Source of the DNA: Pseudomonadota bacterium
GTDB lineage: Bacteria > Pseudomonadota > Alphaproteobacteria > Rhizobiales > Devosiaceae
Assembly: GCA_023393475.1 (NCBI GenBank)
Contig: JAEWLC010000095.1
Coordinates: forward strand, 1 to 39,219
Length of the DNA: 39,219 nucleotides
Direction of reading: 5' to 3'
Numbering within the stretch: position 1 is the stretch's first letter; every line of letters starts with the position of its first letter. Of the stretch, positions 17,967-26,920 are shown piece by piece. The notes beneath the pieces were generated by a model. That model ran no database searches. It was given only the letters and a program-made list of their open reading frames with translations, and was not told the origin of the DNA. The position numbers and the translations under genes are program-made.

Positions 17967-18899
17967 GTGAGCACGATCGAGCATAGCGCTGCCCCCGCCG
18001 CGGCGAGCCTCGAACGCCCCAAGAAGGGCGTCAGCGTCGAGCGCGCGCAGGGCCGGATCGGCATGCTGTTTTCGGCGCCCTACACGCTGTTCCTGATCTT
18101 TTTCGGCATCCTGCCGGCGCTCTATGCGATCTATCTCGCCTTCACCAAGAAGGGCGCCTTCGTCGGCTTCGACAACTTCGCCAAGGTGTTCAAGGACTAC
18201 CGGTTCTGGCCGGCGGTCGAGCATGTCGGCGTCTTCATCGTGGTGTGGCTGGTGCTGCTCGTGGTGCTGGTGGTGACGCTCGCCATCCTCGTCCACTCGA
18301 TCGGCATGCGCTGGTTTTCGGGCACGATGCGCTTCGTCTACTACATCCCCGGCGCGCTGGCCGGCGCATCGAGCGTGATGCTGTGGCTGTTCGTGCTCGA
18401 TCCGACGGTGAGCCCGGTGCAGTGGCTGCTGCACCTGTTCGGCATCCAGACGTTCGTTGGCGCGGTGGAAGCGACCAAGTTGCCGATCGTCCTCGCCGTC
18501 ATCGCGTTCTGGACCGGCGCCGGTGGCTGGATCGTCATCATGTATGGCGCGCTCAACAACATCAGTAAGGACGTGATCGAGGCGGCGCGCATCGACGGCG
18601 CGGGGCCGGTGCAGATCGCGTGGTCGATCCAGATCCCGCTGATGCGCAAGTGGATCGCCTACATGGTGATCATGTCGTTTGCTGGCGGCACGCAGCTCTT
18701 CGTCGAGCCGCGTGTCCTCGCGCAGGCGAGCCGGGGCGTCGTGGGGCAGGACTATTCGCTGAACCAGCTCGCCTTCCTCTATGCCTTCAAGCAGAACGAC
18801 TTCAACGGCTCGGCCGCCATCTCGCTGGTGCTGCTCGCCGTCGCGGTCGCGCTCTCCATCTACTTCGTCTTCAAGGGTGGTCTCTTTGAGCGCGCCTAA
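17967..18899 (+). CDS. Sugar ABC transporter permease, MalF/UgpA type (module A)
   Basis: GTG 17967 follows CTGGAG at 8 bases and is preferred over the GTG at 17949, which lies before that site. The 310-residue protein has six membrane segments and the EAA loop VIEAARIDGAGPVQIAW, which docks on the ABC ATPase. It closely resembles the permease at 34855 (shared MLWLFVLDPTVSP / VLWLFVLDPSVSP and QLFVEP). No ATPase gene is present in this operon. The next permease overlaps its end by 14 bases. Confidence 0.92.
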   Translation: MSTIEHSAAPAAASLERPKKGVSVERAQGRIGMLFSAPYTLFLIFFGILPALYAIYLAFTKKGAFVGFDNFAKVFKDYRFWPAVEHVGVFIVVWLVLLVVLVVTLAILVHSIGMRWFSGTMRFVYYIPGALAGASSVMLWLFVLDPTVSPVQWLLHLFGIQTFVGAVEATKLPIVLAVIAFWTGAGGWIVIMYGALNNISKDVIEAARIDGAGPVQIAWSIQIPLMRKWIAYMVIMSFAGGTQLFVEPRVLAQASRGVVGQDYSLNQLAFLYAFKQNDFNGSAAISLVLLAVAVALSIYFVFKGGLFERA

Positions 18900-19800
18900 C
18901 TCCGATATCGTGGGCACCCGCGCCCGGGATCTCAGCCCAGGTGCATGGCTCGGCCGCGCTTTCGGCGTGCTGATCCTCATCACCGCCGCGCTGTTCTTCG
19001 TCGTGCCGCTGATCTGGCTCCTGATCGCGCCGACCAAGACCGACCGACAGCTGCTGCTCGAGGCGCCGTTCGCGCTTGGCGATATCGGCACCCTGCTGGC
19101 GAACTGGCAGAGCCTCATGGCCTTCCAGGGCGGGCTGATCTGGACCTGGATCGGCAACTCGGTCTTCTACTGCGTGACCGCGCTGATCATCACGCTCGGC
19201 ATCTCCATCCCGGCCGGCTACGCGCTGGCGATGACGGAGTTCCCGGGCCGCCGGCTGCTGCTGATCACGACGCTGATCGTGATGCTGATCCCAGCGACGG
19301 CGCTGGTGCTGCCGATCTTTCTCGAGCTGAGCGCGGTGCGGCTGATCGGCAATCCGCTGGCGGCGATCCTGCCGTTCTCGTTCTACCCGTTCGGCGTCTA
19401 CCTGACCTACATCTACTTCTCGACTGCGGTTTCGCGCGACCTGCTCTCGGCGGCGCGGATGGATGGTGCCAACGAGTGGCAGGTGTTCATGAAGATCGCC
19501 ATGCCGCTGGCGACGCCGGTGATCGCGCTCGTCGGTTTCTTCAGCTTCACCGGCAACTGGAACAACTACTTCCTCCCCTATGTGACGCTGCCGGGAAAGA
19601 AGGCGCCGATCCAGGTCGGACTTGCCGAGCTGCTCTCCAACGTGCCGGCCTTCAACCCGACCAATGCGGCTTCGACCACGATCACGCTCTCGGCGCTGGC
19701 GCTGGCGACGCTGGTGGCGATCGCGCCGGTGCTGCTCGTCTTCCTCTTCGCGCAGCGCTACCTCGTTTCCGGCATGACTGCCGGCGGCACCAAGGAGTAG
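18886..19800 (+). CDS. Sugar ABC transporter permease, MalG type (module A)
   Basis: The start is TTG 18886 (AAGGGTGG upstream), overlapping the preceding permease by 14 bases. The other possible starts lie deeper in that gene. The 304-residue product has six membrane segments and the EAA loop LLSAARMDGANEWQVF. The PAGYALAMTEFPGR and PFGVYLTYIYFSTA blocks are nearly the same as in the permease at 35798. It forms the membrane channel with the MalF-type partner. Confidence 0.92.
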   Translation: MSAPNSDIVGTRARDLSPGAWLGRAFGVLILITAALFFVVPLIWLLIAPTKTDRQLLLEAPFALGDIGTLLANWQSLMAFQGGLIWTWIGNSVFYCVTALIITLGISIPAGYALAMTEFPGRRLLLITTLIVMLIPATALVLPIFLELSAVRLIGNPLAAILPFSFYPFGVYLTYIYFSTAVSRDLLSAARMDGANEWQVFMKIAMPLATPVIALVGFFSFTGNWNNYFLPYVTLPGKKAPIQVGLAELLSNVPAFNPTNAASTTITLSALALATLVAIAPVLLVFLFAQRYLVSGMTAGGTKE

Positions 19801-19804
19801 GCCG

Positions 19805-20137
19805 ATGGTCCAGCGCATGGGCATGGTGATCGGGGTGAAGCCCGAAAAGCTTGCCGAGTACAAGCGGCTCCACGCCGAACCGTGGCCGGAGATGAACGCG
19901 GCGCTGAGCGCGGCCAATATCCGCAACTACTCGATCTACCTGCGCGAGCCCGAAATGCTGCTGTTCGGCTACTGGGAGTACACCGGGTCGGACTACGAGG
20001 CGGACATGAAGGTGCTGGGCGAAAAGGCCATCACCAAGGAATGGCTCGCGCTGACCGACCCGTGCCAGGCGCCGCTCAAGACCGCCGCTCCGGGCGAGTG
20101 GTGGAGCACGATCCCCGAAATCTACCATCTCGACTGA
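19805..20137 (+). CDS. L-rhamnose mutarotase family protein
   Basis: The 110-residue product matches the RhaM family: an N-terminal RMGMVIGVKPEKLAEYKRLH with the conserved His23, then NYSIYL and a middle FGYWEY, ending near IYHLD. RhaM converts the anomers of L-rhamnose, and relatives act on other deoxy or 6-carbon sugars. It sits 4 bases after the permease gene and 10 before the epimerase, within the operon. Its presence suggests that a free aldose enters the cell. The exact sugar is not fixed by this call. Confidence 0.85.
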   Translation: MVQRMGMVIGVKPEKLAEYKRLHAEPWPEMNAALSAANIRNYSIYLREPEMLLFGYWEYTGSDYEADMKVLGEKAITKEWLALTDPCQAPLKTAAPGEWWSTIPEIYHLD

Positions 20138-20147
20138 GGAGAGTGCG

Positions 20148-21326
20148 ATGGTGAAGCTGAACGGGCGGGACTACACCCGCCGCGAGATTGCCGAACGTGC
20201 GGGCATGCTGAGTCAGTTCGCCGGCGTGCGGCTGATGGAGCTTTCGGACGGGGTCGAGCGCGGCATCCGCATGCTCGAGTTCCGCACCGGGTCGGGACTG
20301 CGCTTCACGGCGCTGGTCGACCGGGCGCTCGATATCGCGGACTGCGAATTCAGCGGCAAGGCGATCGGCTGGAACTCGCCGGCCGGCTTCCGGCATCCGG
20401 GGCTGCATGAGTATGAGGGCGAGGGCGGATTGGCCTGGGCGCGCTCGTTCTCGGGGCTGCTGGTGACCTGCGGGCTCGACCACATCCTGTTCATGAACGA
20501 CGTGCCGGCCGACAACTACGTCTATTTCCCCAAGCAGACGGTCAGCCACTCGCTGCATGGCCGCGTCGGCACCATCCCGGCAAAGCTCACCGGCTATGGC
20601 GAGGAGTGGCATGGCGACGAGTGCGTGCTGTGGGCCGAGGGGATCGTGCAGCAATCGGCGGTGTTCGGCGAGGACCTGCACCTGATCCGCCGCATCGAGG
20701 CGGATGTCGGCGGCAAGGAAATCAGGATCACCGACCGGGTGGTGAACCACGGCTTCTACAAGACGCCGCACATGTACTGCTACCACATCAATGTCGGGCA
20801 TCCGGTGCTCGACGAAGGCTCGCGCTATCTCGCGCCGATCAAGGATGTGGTGTGGGCGGCGCATGCGGGCGCGGACTATCGCAAGCAGGACGTGGGTTAC
20901 CGGACGCTGCCGGCGCCCAAGCTCGATTTCCACGAGCAGGTCTGGCAGCACGAGTTGGGCGCCAATGGCGACGGCAAGCAGTTCGTGGCGCTGGTGAACG
21001 ACAAAGCCGGGATCGGCTTCGAGGTTACGACGCGCAAGGACCAGTTCCCCTGCCTCTATGAGTGGCAGAACCTCCAGGCCGGGCAGTATGCGCTCGGCAT
21101 CGAGCCCTCGACCAACCATGTCCTCGGCAATAACGCGGCGCGCGAGCGCGGCGAGATGATCTGGCTGCAGCATGGGGAGGAGAAGCGCTACGACAGTGTG
21201 TTCCGCATCCTCGACGGGGCGGCCGATATCGCGGCGAGCGAGGCGCGCATCCGGGCGATCTCGGGGCAGCCTGGGGACGAGTATCCTGATGTGTCGGGCA
21301 ACCATGTGAAGATCGAGGGGCGTTGA
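20148..21326 (+). CDS. DUF4432 family aldose-1-epimerase-like protein
   Basis: This 392-residue beta-rich protein resembles the DUF4432 branch of the galactose mutarotase fold: LVDRALDIADCEFSG, VTCGLDHILF, SHSLHGRVG with a conserved His, then NHGFYKTPHMYCYHINVGHP. The ending ALGIEPSTNH is also typical. It probably isomerises or binds a sugar. A ribosome site GAGGAGAG precedes the ATG. Two mutarotase-type enzymes in one operon suggests more than one sugar or ring form. Its stop overlaps the start of the SDR gene (TGATG). Confidence 0.8.
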   Translation: MVKLNGRDYTRREIAERAGMLSQFAGVRLMELSDGVERGIRMLEFRTGSGLRFTALVDRALDIADCEFSGKAIGWNSPAGFRHPGLHEYEGEGGLAWARSFSGLLVTCGLDHILFMNDVPADNYVYFPKQTVSHSLHGRVGTIPAKLTGYGEEWHGDECVLWAEGIVQQSAVFGEDLHLIRRIEADVGGKEIRITDRVVNHGFYKTPHMYCYHINVGHPVLDEGSRYLAPIKDVVWAAHAGADYRKQDVGYRTLPAPKLDFHEQVWQHELGANGDGKQFVALVNDKAGIGFEVTTRKDQFPCLYEWQNLQAGQYALGIEPSTNHVLGNNAARERGEMIWLQHGEEKRYDSVFRILDGAADIAASEARIRAISGQPGDEYPDVSGNHVKIEGR

Positions 21327-22090
21327 TGGCGGGAGATCACTTCGGCTCGCTCGCCGGGCGGACCATTCTCTATACCGGCGCAGCCGGTGGGCTCGGGCTC
21401 GAGACGACGGTGGAGATGCTGCGCTCGGGCGCGAAGGTCATCGCCATCGACAACAATCCGACCAAGATCGCGGCGCTCAAGGAAGCGGCGAAGGGGCTTG
21501 ACGGACTGACGGTGTCGTCGCTGGACCTGTCGGATCTCGCCGGGTTCAAGGCGGGGCTGGAGAAGCTGTCGGCGGAGGTCGGCGGGTTCGACATCGTCAT
21601 CAACAATGCGGCGATCTATCCGAGCAAGCCGTTCGAGGCCTACACGATCGAAGAGATGCAGCTGGTCCAGCGCGTCAATGTCGATGCGGGGATCGTGGCG
21701 GTGCAGGTGGCGCTGCCGCACATGAGGTTGGTCGGGCGCGGGCGGATCATCAATATCTCGTCGGTGACGATTTCGGGCGGCTGGTCGGATCTGACGCCGT
21801 ATGTGCAATCGAAGATGGCGCTGGTGGGCCTCACCCGCTCTTGGGCGCGAGAGTTCGGCAAGCACGGCATCACCGTCAATGCGGTAGCGCCGGGGGCGTT
21901 TCCGACCGATGCCGAAAAGATTCACCCGGACCTGCCGGCCTACGAAAAGCGCATCTACGAGGCGCAGGCGCTGCAGCGGCGCGGGGCGCCGGCTGACATC
22001 GCCAACATCCTGATGTTCCTGTCCTCCGACGCCGCTTCCTTCATCACCGGCCAGACCATCCATGTGGATGGCGGTTGGTACATGCACTGA
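21326..22090 (+). CDS. SDR family dehydrogenase
   Basis: The 254-residue product is a classical short-chain dehydrogenase: TGAAGGLG (17-24) for the cofactor, Asp42 after beta-2 favouring NAD, NNAA at 93-96, Ser145/Ser146, Tyr159 and Lys163. The C-terminal TGQTIHVDGGWYMH is the usual ending. In this operon it probably oxidises the sugar to the lactone before dehydration. The start ATG overlaps the preceding stop by one base (TGATG), with GAGGGG upstream. Confidence 0.92.
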   Translation: MAGDHFGSLAGRTILYTGAAGGLGLETTVEMLRSGAKVIAIDNNPTKIAALKEAAKGLDGLTVSSLDLSDLAGFKAGLEKLSAEVGGFDIVINNAAIYPSKPFEAYTIEEMQLVQRVNVDAGIVAVQVALPHMRLVGRGRIINISSVTISGGWSDLTPYVQSKMALVGLTRSWAREFGKHGITVNAVAPGAFPTDAEKIHPDLPAYEKRIYEAQALQRRGAPADIANILMFLSSDAASFITGQTIHVDGGWYMH

Positions 22091-22109
22091 GCTGAAAGAC
22101 ACCACTTCC

Positions 22110-23303
22110 ATGGGCATCCTGTCCGGTTACCGCGTTCTCGATTGTTCCATCGCCATGGCCGGCCCGTTCGCGGCGCAGCGGCTGGGCGACCTCGGCGCCG
22201 ATGTGGTGAAGGTGGAGCCGGTGACCGGCGAGTGGCAGCGCCACACGGCGGCGGGCGGGGCGCGCGGCAACAAGGTCAACGTTTCGTTCCTGTCGCTCAA
22301 CCGCAACAAGCGCTCGCTGGCGGTGGACCTGAAGGACCCCGACGGCAAGGCCGTGCTGCTCGAGCTGGTGAAGACCGCCGACGTGTTTTTGCAGAACTAC
22401 CGGCCGGGCGTGGCCAAGCGCCTCGGCGTCGACTACGAGACGCTGAGCGCGATCAATCCGAGGCTGATCTACGTCTCGATCTCCGGTTACGGCGAGGATG
22501 GGCCGTATCTCCACCGGCCGGGCCAGGACCTGGTGCTGCAGGGCATGTCGGGCGCCATGCTGTCGGCCGGGCGCGAGGGCGAGCCGCCGAACGCGGCGGG
22601 GCAGTATCTCGTCGACGGCATCACCGCCTACACGGCGTTCGAGGGGGCGCTGGCGGCGCTGCTGCATCGCGAGCGCACCGGCGAGGGTCAGCTGGTGCAG
22701 GTGAACATGCTGGATGCGATCACCACGATCCAGATGCAGGAACTCTCGGTCTTCACCGTCGGCCACAAGCCGCAGAAGCGCTCGGCCGAGCCGCATGCGC
22801 ATGTCTATATCCGCGCGCCCTACGGCGCCTTCGCGACGAGCGATGGGTTCATCATCGTCGCGTTCCCCAAGCTCGCCAATCTGGGCCAGACCATCGGCGA
22901 GCCGAGCTTTCTCACCATGGATGACGAAGTCGACACCTGGGAGAAGCGCGACGAGATCTTTGCCAAGACGCGCGACCGGTTGAAGACCAAGACGACAGCC
23001 GAGTGGCTGGAGCTGCTGCGTGCCGCCGATATCTGGTGCGGGCCGGTCTATGGCTATGCCGACCTCGTCGAGGACGAGCAGATCAAGCACAACGGCACCT
23101 TCGTCGAGTACGAGCACCCGACCGAGGGGCACGTGAAGACGCCGGGCTTCCCGATCAAGTTCTCGAAGACCCCGTCCAAGGTCGATCGCGGCGCCCCGGT
23201 CGTCGGCCAGCACAGCCGCGACGTCCTGCTCGAAGCCGGCTACGACGACGCGCAAATCGAGGCCCTGCTGGCCAAGGGCGCCGTGGCGGAGAATGGGGTA
23301 TGA
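22110..23303 (+). CDS. Class III (CaiB/BaiF) CoA transferase
   Basis: The 397-residue product has the family signature: GYRVLDCSIAMAGPFAAQRLG at the N-terminus, DVVKVEP, DVFLQNYRPG, GYGEDGPY and GQDLVLQGMSG, with Asp140 aligned to the Asp that forms the acyl intermediate in formyl-CoA transferase. It moves CoA between carboxylates. ATG 22110 is taken because the frame upstream lies in the SDR gene end. The ribosome site is weak. Its stop overlaps the crotonase start (ATGA). It is unusual beside sugar mutarotase and dehydratase genes. Confidence 0.9.
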   Translation: MGILSGYRVLDCSIAMAGPFAAQRLGDLGADVVKVEPVTGEWQRHTAAGGARGNKVNVSFLSLNRNKRSLAVDLKDPDGKAVLLELVKTADVFLQNYRPGVAKRLGVDYETLSAINPRLIYVSISGYGEDGPYLHRPGQDLVLQGMSGAMLSAGREGEPPNAAGQYLVDGITAYTAFEGALAALLHRERTGEGQLVQVNMLDAITTIQMQELSVFTVGHKPQKRSAEPHAHVYIRAPYGAFATSDGFIIVAFPKLANLGQTIGEPSFLTMDDEVDTWEKRDEIFAKTRDRLKTKTTAEWLELLRAADIWCGPVYGYADLVEDEQIKHNGTFVEYEHPTEGHVKTPGFPIKFSKTPSKVDRGAPVVGQHSRDVLLEAGYDDAQIEALLAKGAVAENGV

Positions 23304-24070
23304 GCGACAACATCCTTGTCACCCGCGAAGGCTTTGTCGGGACGATCACCATCAACCGGCCGGAAAAGCTCAACGCCATGGCGCCGGAGATGTCGTCGAC
23401 GCTGGTCGAGGCGGTGACTGCGTTCAACAAGGATGACGGCATTCGTTGCGTCATCCTCACGGGCGCGGGCGAGAAGGCGTTCTCGGCGGGCTCCGACATC
23501 CGCACGCTCGACGACTACGATACGGCGTGGAATTTCCGCAACCGGCCGGATTATTGCGACGCGATCCGGGCGCTGCTGAAGCCGTCGATCGCGGCCGTGA
23601 ATGGCTACGCTTTCGGCGGCGGGCTCGAAACCGCGATGGCCTGCGACATCCGGATCGCTGCGGCTAACGCCAGTTTTGCCGCCCCCGAGATCAAGCTCGG
23701 CTGGATCGGCGGCGGTGGCATGGCGGTGAACCTTGCACATGCCGTGGGGCCGTCCAACGCGGCGCTGATGGTGATGACGGGTGATCCGATCGACGCGGCG
23801 ACGGCGGAGAAGTGGGGGCTGGTCTCCCGCGTCGTGCCGCAGGCCGACTTGATGGCGGAGGCGATGAAGATCGCGCAGGCGATTGCTGCGCGGGCGCCGA
23901 TCGCGGCCGAGACGGCGAAGCTCAACCTTCGCGCCGCGTGGGAGCTTTCGATCGCCAACGCGATCAGCTACGAGCGCGACCTGCAGGCGATCTGCTTTGC
24001 GACGGAAGACGCGAGAGAGGGCCGGGCGGCGTTCAAGGAGAAGCGCGCGCCGGTGTTCAAGCGGCGCTGA
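23300..24070 (+). CDS. Enoyl-CoA hydratase/isomerase (crotonase family)
   Basis: The 256-residue protein has the crotonase oxyanion segments FSAGSDI (61-67) and NGYAFGGGLE (101-110), with both hydratase glutamates at Glu110 and Glu130 (APEIKLG). Hydration of an enoyl-CoA is the most likely reaction, though lyase or isomerase activity is possible in this family. It is translationally coupled to the CoA transferase by a 4-base ATGA overlap, so the two should act in sequence. It is the last gene of the operon, and an 80-bp repeat follows. Confidence 0.9.
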   Translation: MSDNILVTREGFVGTITINRPEKLNAMAPEMSSTLVEAVTAFNKDDGIRCVILTGAGEKAFSAGSDIRTLDDYDTAWNFRNRPDYCDAIRALLKPSIAAVNGYAFGGGLETAMACDIRIAAANASFAAPEIKLGWIGGGGMAVNLAHAVGPSNAALMVMTGDPIDAATAEKWGLVSRVVPQADLMAEAMKIAQAIAARAPIAAETAKLNLRAAWELSIANAISYERDLQAICFATEDAREGRAAFKEKRAPVFKRR

Positions 24071-24100
24071 CTTAAGACACTCGCCCACCACCCCACCGGC

Positions 24101-24180
24101 TGTCATCCCAGCGAAGGCTGGGATCCATGGCGTGGCTGGCGCGTGGGGAGAGATGGATCCCGGCCTTCGCTGGGATGACA
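24101..24180. repeat. 80-bp double-hairpin repeat, copy 3
   Basis: Best preserved of the four: TGTCATCC and GGATGACA at the ends, stems CCCAGC/GCTGGG on the left and CCGGCC...on the right, inner arms GGATCCA and TGGATCC. It lies between the convergent ends of the crotonase and ROK kinase genes. Confidence 0.88.
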
Positions 24181-24217
24181 TCGAGTGGACGGGACGTTTG
24201 GAGGCTCTGGGGAGAGC

Positions 24218-25123
24218 CTAGGCAGACTGCAGCGCAGCCAGACCTGCGCCGATCAGACAAGCAGTCGGCCCGAACTGCGCCGGGACGATCTGCACCGCCT
24301 TGCTGTCGCCGAGGGCTTCGCGCTTTGCGGCTTCCCGCGCTGGCCCTAGCAGCATATCGCCGAGCGCCAGCACGCCGCCGCCGACCACCACGATTTCTGC
24401 GTCGACCACGTTGTTGGCGCTGCCGATGACGGCACCCAGCACTTCCGCGGCTTCCGCGATCACGGCGACAGCATCGGCGTCGCCCGCTTCGGCAAGCCTC
24501 GCGATTTCGGGCAGGCGGATGGTGCGGCCGGTACGGGTGCGGAACTCGTCTTCCATCGCCGTGCCGCTGGCATAGGCCTCGAGATGGTCGGTGCCGCCGC
24601 AGGGGCAGCGGCGGCCGCGGCGGATCGGCGAGATGTGATGCCCGACGCTGCCGGCGATGCCGTAGGCGCCATGCTCGATCTTGCCGTCGCGCGCAATCGA
24701 ACCGCCGACGCCGGTACCGAGGGCCAGCATCAGGGCGGAGCGATGGCCCCTGGCTGCGCCGAGCAGCGCTTCGCAGAGGCCCACCGCATGCACGTCGTTG
24801 AGCACGGTCACCGGCATGCCGAGGGCATCGGCGAGGCGCCGGCGCAGGGGCGTGCCGGCCCAGTGCACCAGATGATCGGTGGCCGAGGTGATCTCGCCAT
24901 CCTCGCCGACGACGCCGGCGGTGCCGACGCCGAGGCGGGTAGCTTCGGGGTAGGCGGGGCGCAGCTTCTGCACCAGCGCGACGACCGTCGCGATGATCGC
25001 GTCGGCGCCTTCGCGGGCCGGCGTTGGCGCCTGCTCGCTGGTGAGGATGGTGCCATCGGCGGCAACGACCCCAGCGAGGATCTTGGTGCCGCCGATATCT
25101 ACGGCGAGGGCGACCTCACTCAC
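24218..25123 (-). CDS. ROK family sugar kinase
   Basis: GTG 25123 overlaps the permease stop (GTGA), giving 301 residues. ATP-binding DIGGTK at 9-14, catalytic Asp110 in TVLNDVHA and the LALGTGVGG segment mark a ROK kinase. Two family features differ: the Glu of E-x-G-H is Ser (GSVGHH at 158-163) and the zinc motif C-x-C-G-x2-G-C has His in place of the last Cys (CPCGGTDH). The substrate may therefore not be plain glucose. Together with the NanE-like gene at 30655, N-acetylmannosamine is an attractive guess. Confidence 0.9.
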   Translation of the reverse strand: MSEVALAVDIGGTKILAGVVAADGTILTSEQAPTPAREGADAIIATVVALVQKLRPAYPEATRLGVGTAGVVGEDGEITSATDHLVHWAGTPLRRRLADALGMPVTVLNDVHAVGLCEALLGAARGHRSALMLALGTGVGGSIARDGKIEHGAYGIAGSVGHHISPIRRGRRCPCGGTDHLEAYASGTAMEDEFRTRTGRTIRLPEIARLAEAGDADAVAVIAEAAEVLGAVIGSANNVVDAEIVVVGGGVLALGDMLLGPAREAAKREALGDSKAVQIVPAQFGPTACLIGAGLAALQSA

Positions 25124-25998
25124 TTCAGCGCGCCCGTGGCGATGCCGCCGATGAAGTAGCGCTGGAAGACGAGGAAGATCAGGAAGGCCGGCAGCGTGAA
25201 CAGCACGCAGGCGGCCATCAGCGGTCCCCACTGCACGCCATGCTGGCCGAGGAAGGAGTAGAGCCCGATCGAGAGCGTGTAGCTCTCCTCGTCGTTGAGG
25301 TAGATCAGCGGATAGAGGAAGTCGGTCCAGGCCCAGACGAACTGGAACACCGCCGAGGTGATGAGCGCCGGCCGTGCGATGGGCAGGACGATCGACCAGT
25401 AGATGCGGAACTCCGATGCGCCATCGACCTTGGCCGCCTCGATCAGTTCATCCGGAACCGAGAGCAGGAACTGGCGGATGAGGAAGATGAAGAAGGGCGT
25501 GCCGAGGAAGGCCGGGATCACCAGCGGCAGGATGGTGCCGGTGGCTCCGACATTGTTCCACATCATGTAGATGGGGATGAGCGTCACCTGCGGCGGCAGC
25601 ATCATGGTGGCGAGCACCATGATGAAGAGGAGGTTCCGGCCGCGCCATCGGAGCTTGGCCAGCGAATAGGCGACGAGCGGGGACACCAGCACCGTGCCCA
25701 ACACGCTCAGGCCGGCGATCAGTACCGTGTTGAACAGGAAGCGGAAGAACGGGATCTGGGTCAGGGCGTTGGAGAAGTGCTCCAGCGTCCAGGTACGAGG
25801 GAACAGTTCCGGCGGCGCTGTGAAGATCTCATTCGACGCCTTGAAGGCGGTCGTCAGCATGACGAGGAACGGGAATACGAACACCCCGGCAAGGATGATC
25901 ACCAGCGCATAGCGGTAGATGGTCATCAGCCAGCCGAAGCGGCCGCCGACGGGCACGCGCTCACCGAGCGCGGCCCCACTCATTTCAGCGGTTGTCAT
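25120..25998 (-). CDS. Sugar ABC transporter permease, MalG type (module B)
   Basis: This 292-residue, six-segment permease has EAA loop LIEAAKVDGASEFRIYW. The start is given as ATG 25998. An internal ATG at 25983 is also possible and would remove the 14-base overlap with the MalF-type gene. Both ends of the gene overlap neighbours, so the operon is tightly coupled. The sequence is less like the permeases of modules A and C than those are like each other. Confidence 0.92.
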   Translation of the reverse strand: MTTAEMSGAALGERVPVGGRFGWLMTIYRYALVIILAGVFVFPFLVMLTTAFKASNEIFTAPPELFPRTWTLEHFSNALTQIPFFRFLFNTVLIAGLSVLGTVLVSPLVAYSLAKLRWRGRNLLFIMVLATMMLPPQVTLIPIYMMWNNVGATGTILPLVIPAFLGTPFFIFLIRQFLLSVPDELIEAAKVDGASEFRIYWSIVLPIARPALITSAVFQFVWAWTDFLYPLIYLNDEESYTLSIGLYSFLGQHGVQWGPLMAACVLFTLPAFLIFLVFQRYFIGGIATGALK

Positions 25999-26914
25999 AG
26001 AACACCCACTTCTTGGCCGACCACAGGATCAGCAGGGTTATGCCGAGCGTCACGAACAGCAGCACCCAGGCCATGGCCGAGGCGTAGCCCATCTTGAGGA
26101 AGGTGAAGCCGTTCTGGAACAGGTAGATCGAGTAGCTCAGCATGGAGTCGCCCGGTCCGGTGGCGGTCTGAGTGCCGAGGCCCGGATCCTTCGACAGCAC
26201 GAAGGGCTGGGTGAAGACCTGGAGGAACGCGATCAGCAGCACGATCACCTGGAACAGGGTGACGGGCGAGATCATCGGCCAGGTGATGTGCCAGAACCGG
26301 CGCAGGGGTCCGGCGCCGTCGAGTTCGGCGGCCTCATAGAGCTCCTGCGGCACGTTCTTTAGTGCGGCGAGGTAGATCAGCATGGTGCCGCCCACCGTCC
26401 ACAGCATCAGCACGATCACTGAGACGCCGCCCCAGCTGGCATCGAGCAGCCAGTTCGGCTGTGGCAGGTGGAACCAGCGCAGGATCTCGTTGACGAAGCC
26501 GTATTGCGCGTTCAGCAGCCAGCGCCAGAGGAAGCCGGCGGCTACGGCGGGAACGATCGAGGGCAGGTAGACGAGGGCGCGCCAGATCGGCTGGCCCTTC
26601 AGCTTCTGATTGAGGATGTGGGCGCCGAAGATCGAGATGGCGATGTCGACCGGCACGCCGACAAAGGTGAAGAAGAGCGTGTTGTAGAGGCTCTTCCAGA
26701 ATTTCGCGTCCGAGATCATGCGCTCGTAGTTGGCAAGGCCGACCCACTTGGGGGCCTTGAAGAGGCTGAATTCGGTGAGGCTGTAATAGCCCGACGCGAG
26801 GATCGGCCAGGCGTAGAGCACCAGGAAGCCGATGATGAACGGAGAGGCGAAGGCCAGGCCCTTGAGAAGGGCCCGGCCAGTCGGTTCGCTCTTGGTAGAA
26901 CGGGTGTCAGCCAC
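25985..26914 (-). CDS. Sugar ABC transporter permease, MalF type (module B)
   Basis: The GTG at 26914, 6 bases after the solute-binding protein stop, gives 309 residues with six membrane segments and EAA loop LYEAAELDGAGPLRRFW. The LVYLPSIVPAVAAGFLWRW region is typical of MalF/UgpA proteins. No ATPase gene accompanies this transporter. Confidence 0.92.
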   Translation of the reverse strand: MADTRSTKSEPTGRALLKGLAFASPFIIGFLVLYAWPILASGYYSLTEFSLFKAPKWVGLANYERMISDAKFWKSLYNTLFFTFVGVPVDIAISIFGAHILNQKLKGQPIWRALVYLPSIVPAVAAGFLWRWLLNAQYGFVNEILRWFHLPQPNWLLDASWGGVSVIVLMLWTVGGTMLIYLAALKNVPQELYEAAELDGAGPLRRFWHITWPMISPVTLFQVIVLLIAFLQVFTQPFVLSKDPGLGTQTATGPGDSMLSYSIYLFQNGFTFLKMGYASAMAWVLLFVTLGITLLILWSAKKWVFYDNR

Positions 26915-26920
26915 GCGGGA

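Noticed and set aside
19805..20137. Calling the module A sugar L-rhamnose
   Set aside because: The mutarotase family fits, but rhamnose isomerase, kinase, aldolase or a known rhamnonate dehydratase pattern are not seen, so the sugar is left open.
14499..24070. Genomic island or recent transfer
   Set aside because: Base composition and codon use look like those of the flanking DNA, and no integrase, transposase or attachment repeat is visible. The initiator tRNA at 12939 has no repeated 3' end nearby.
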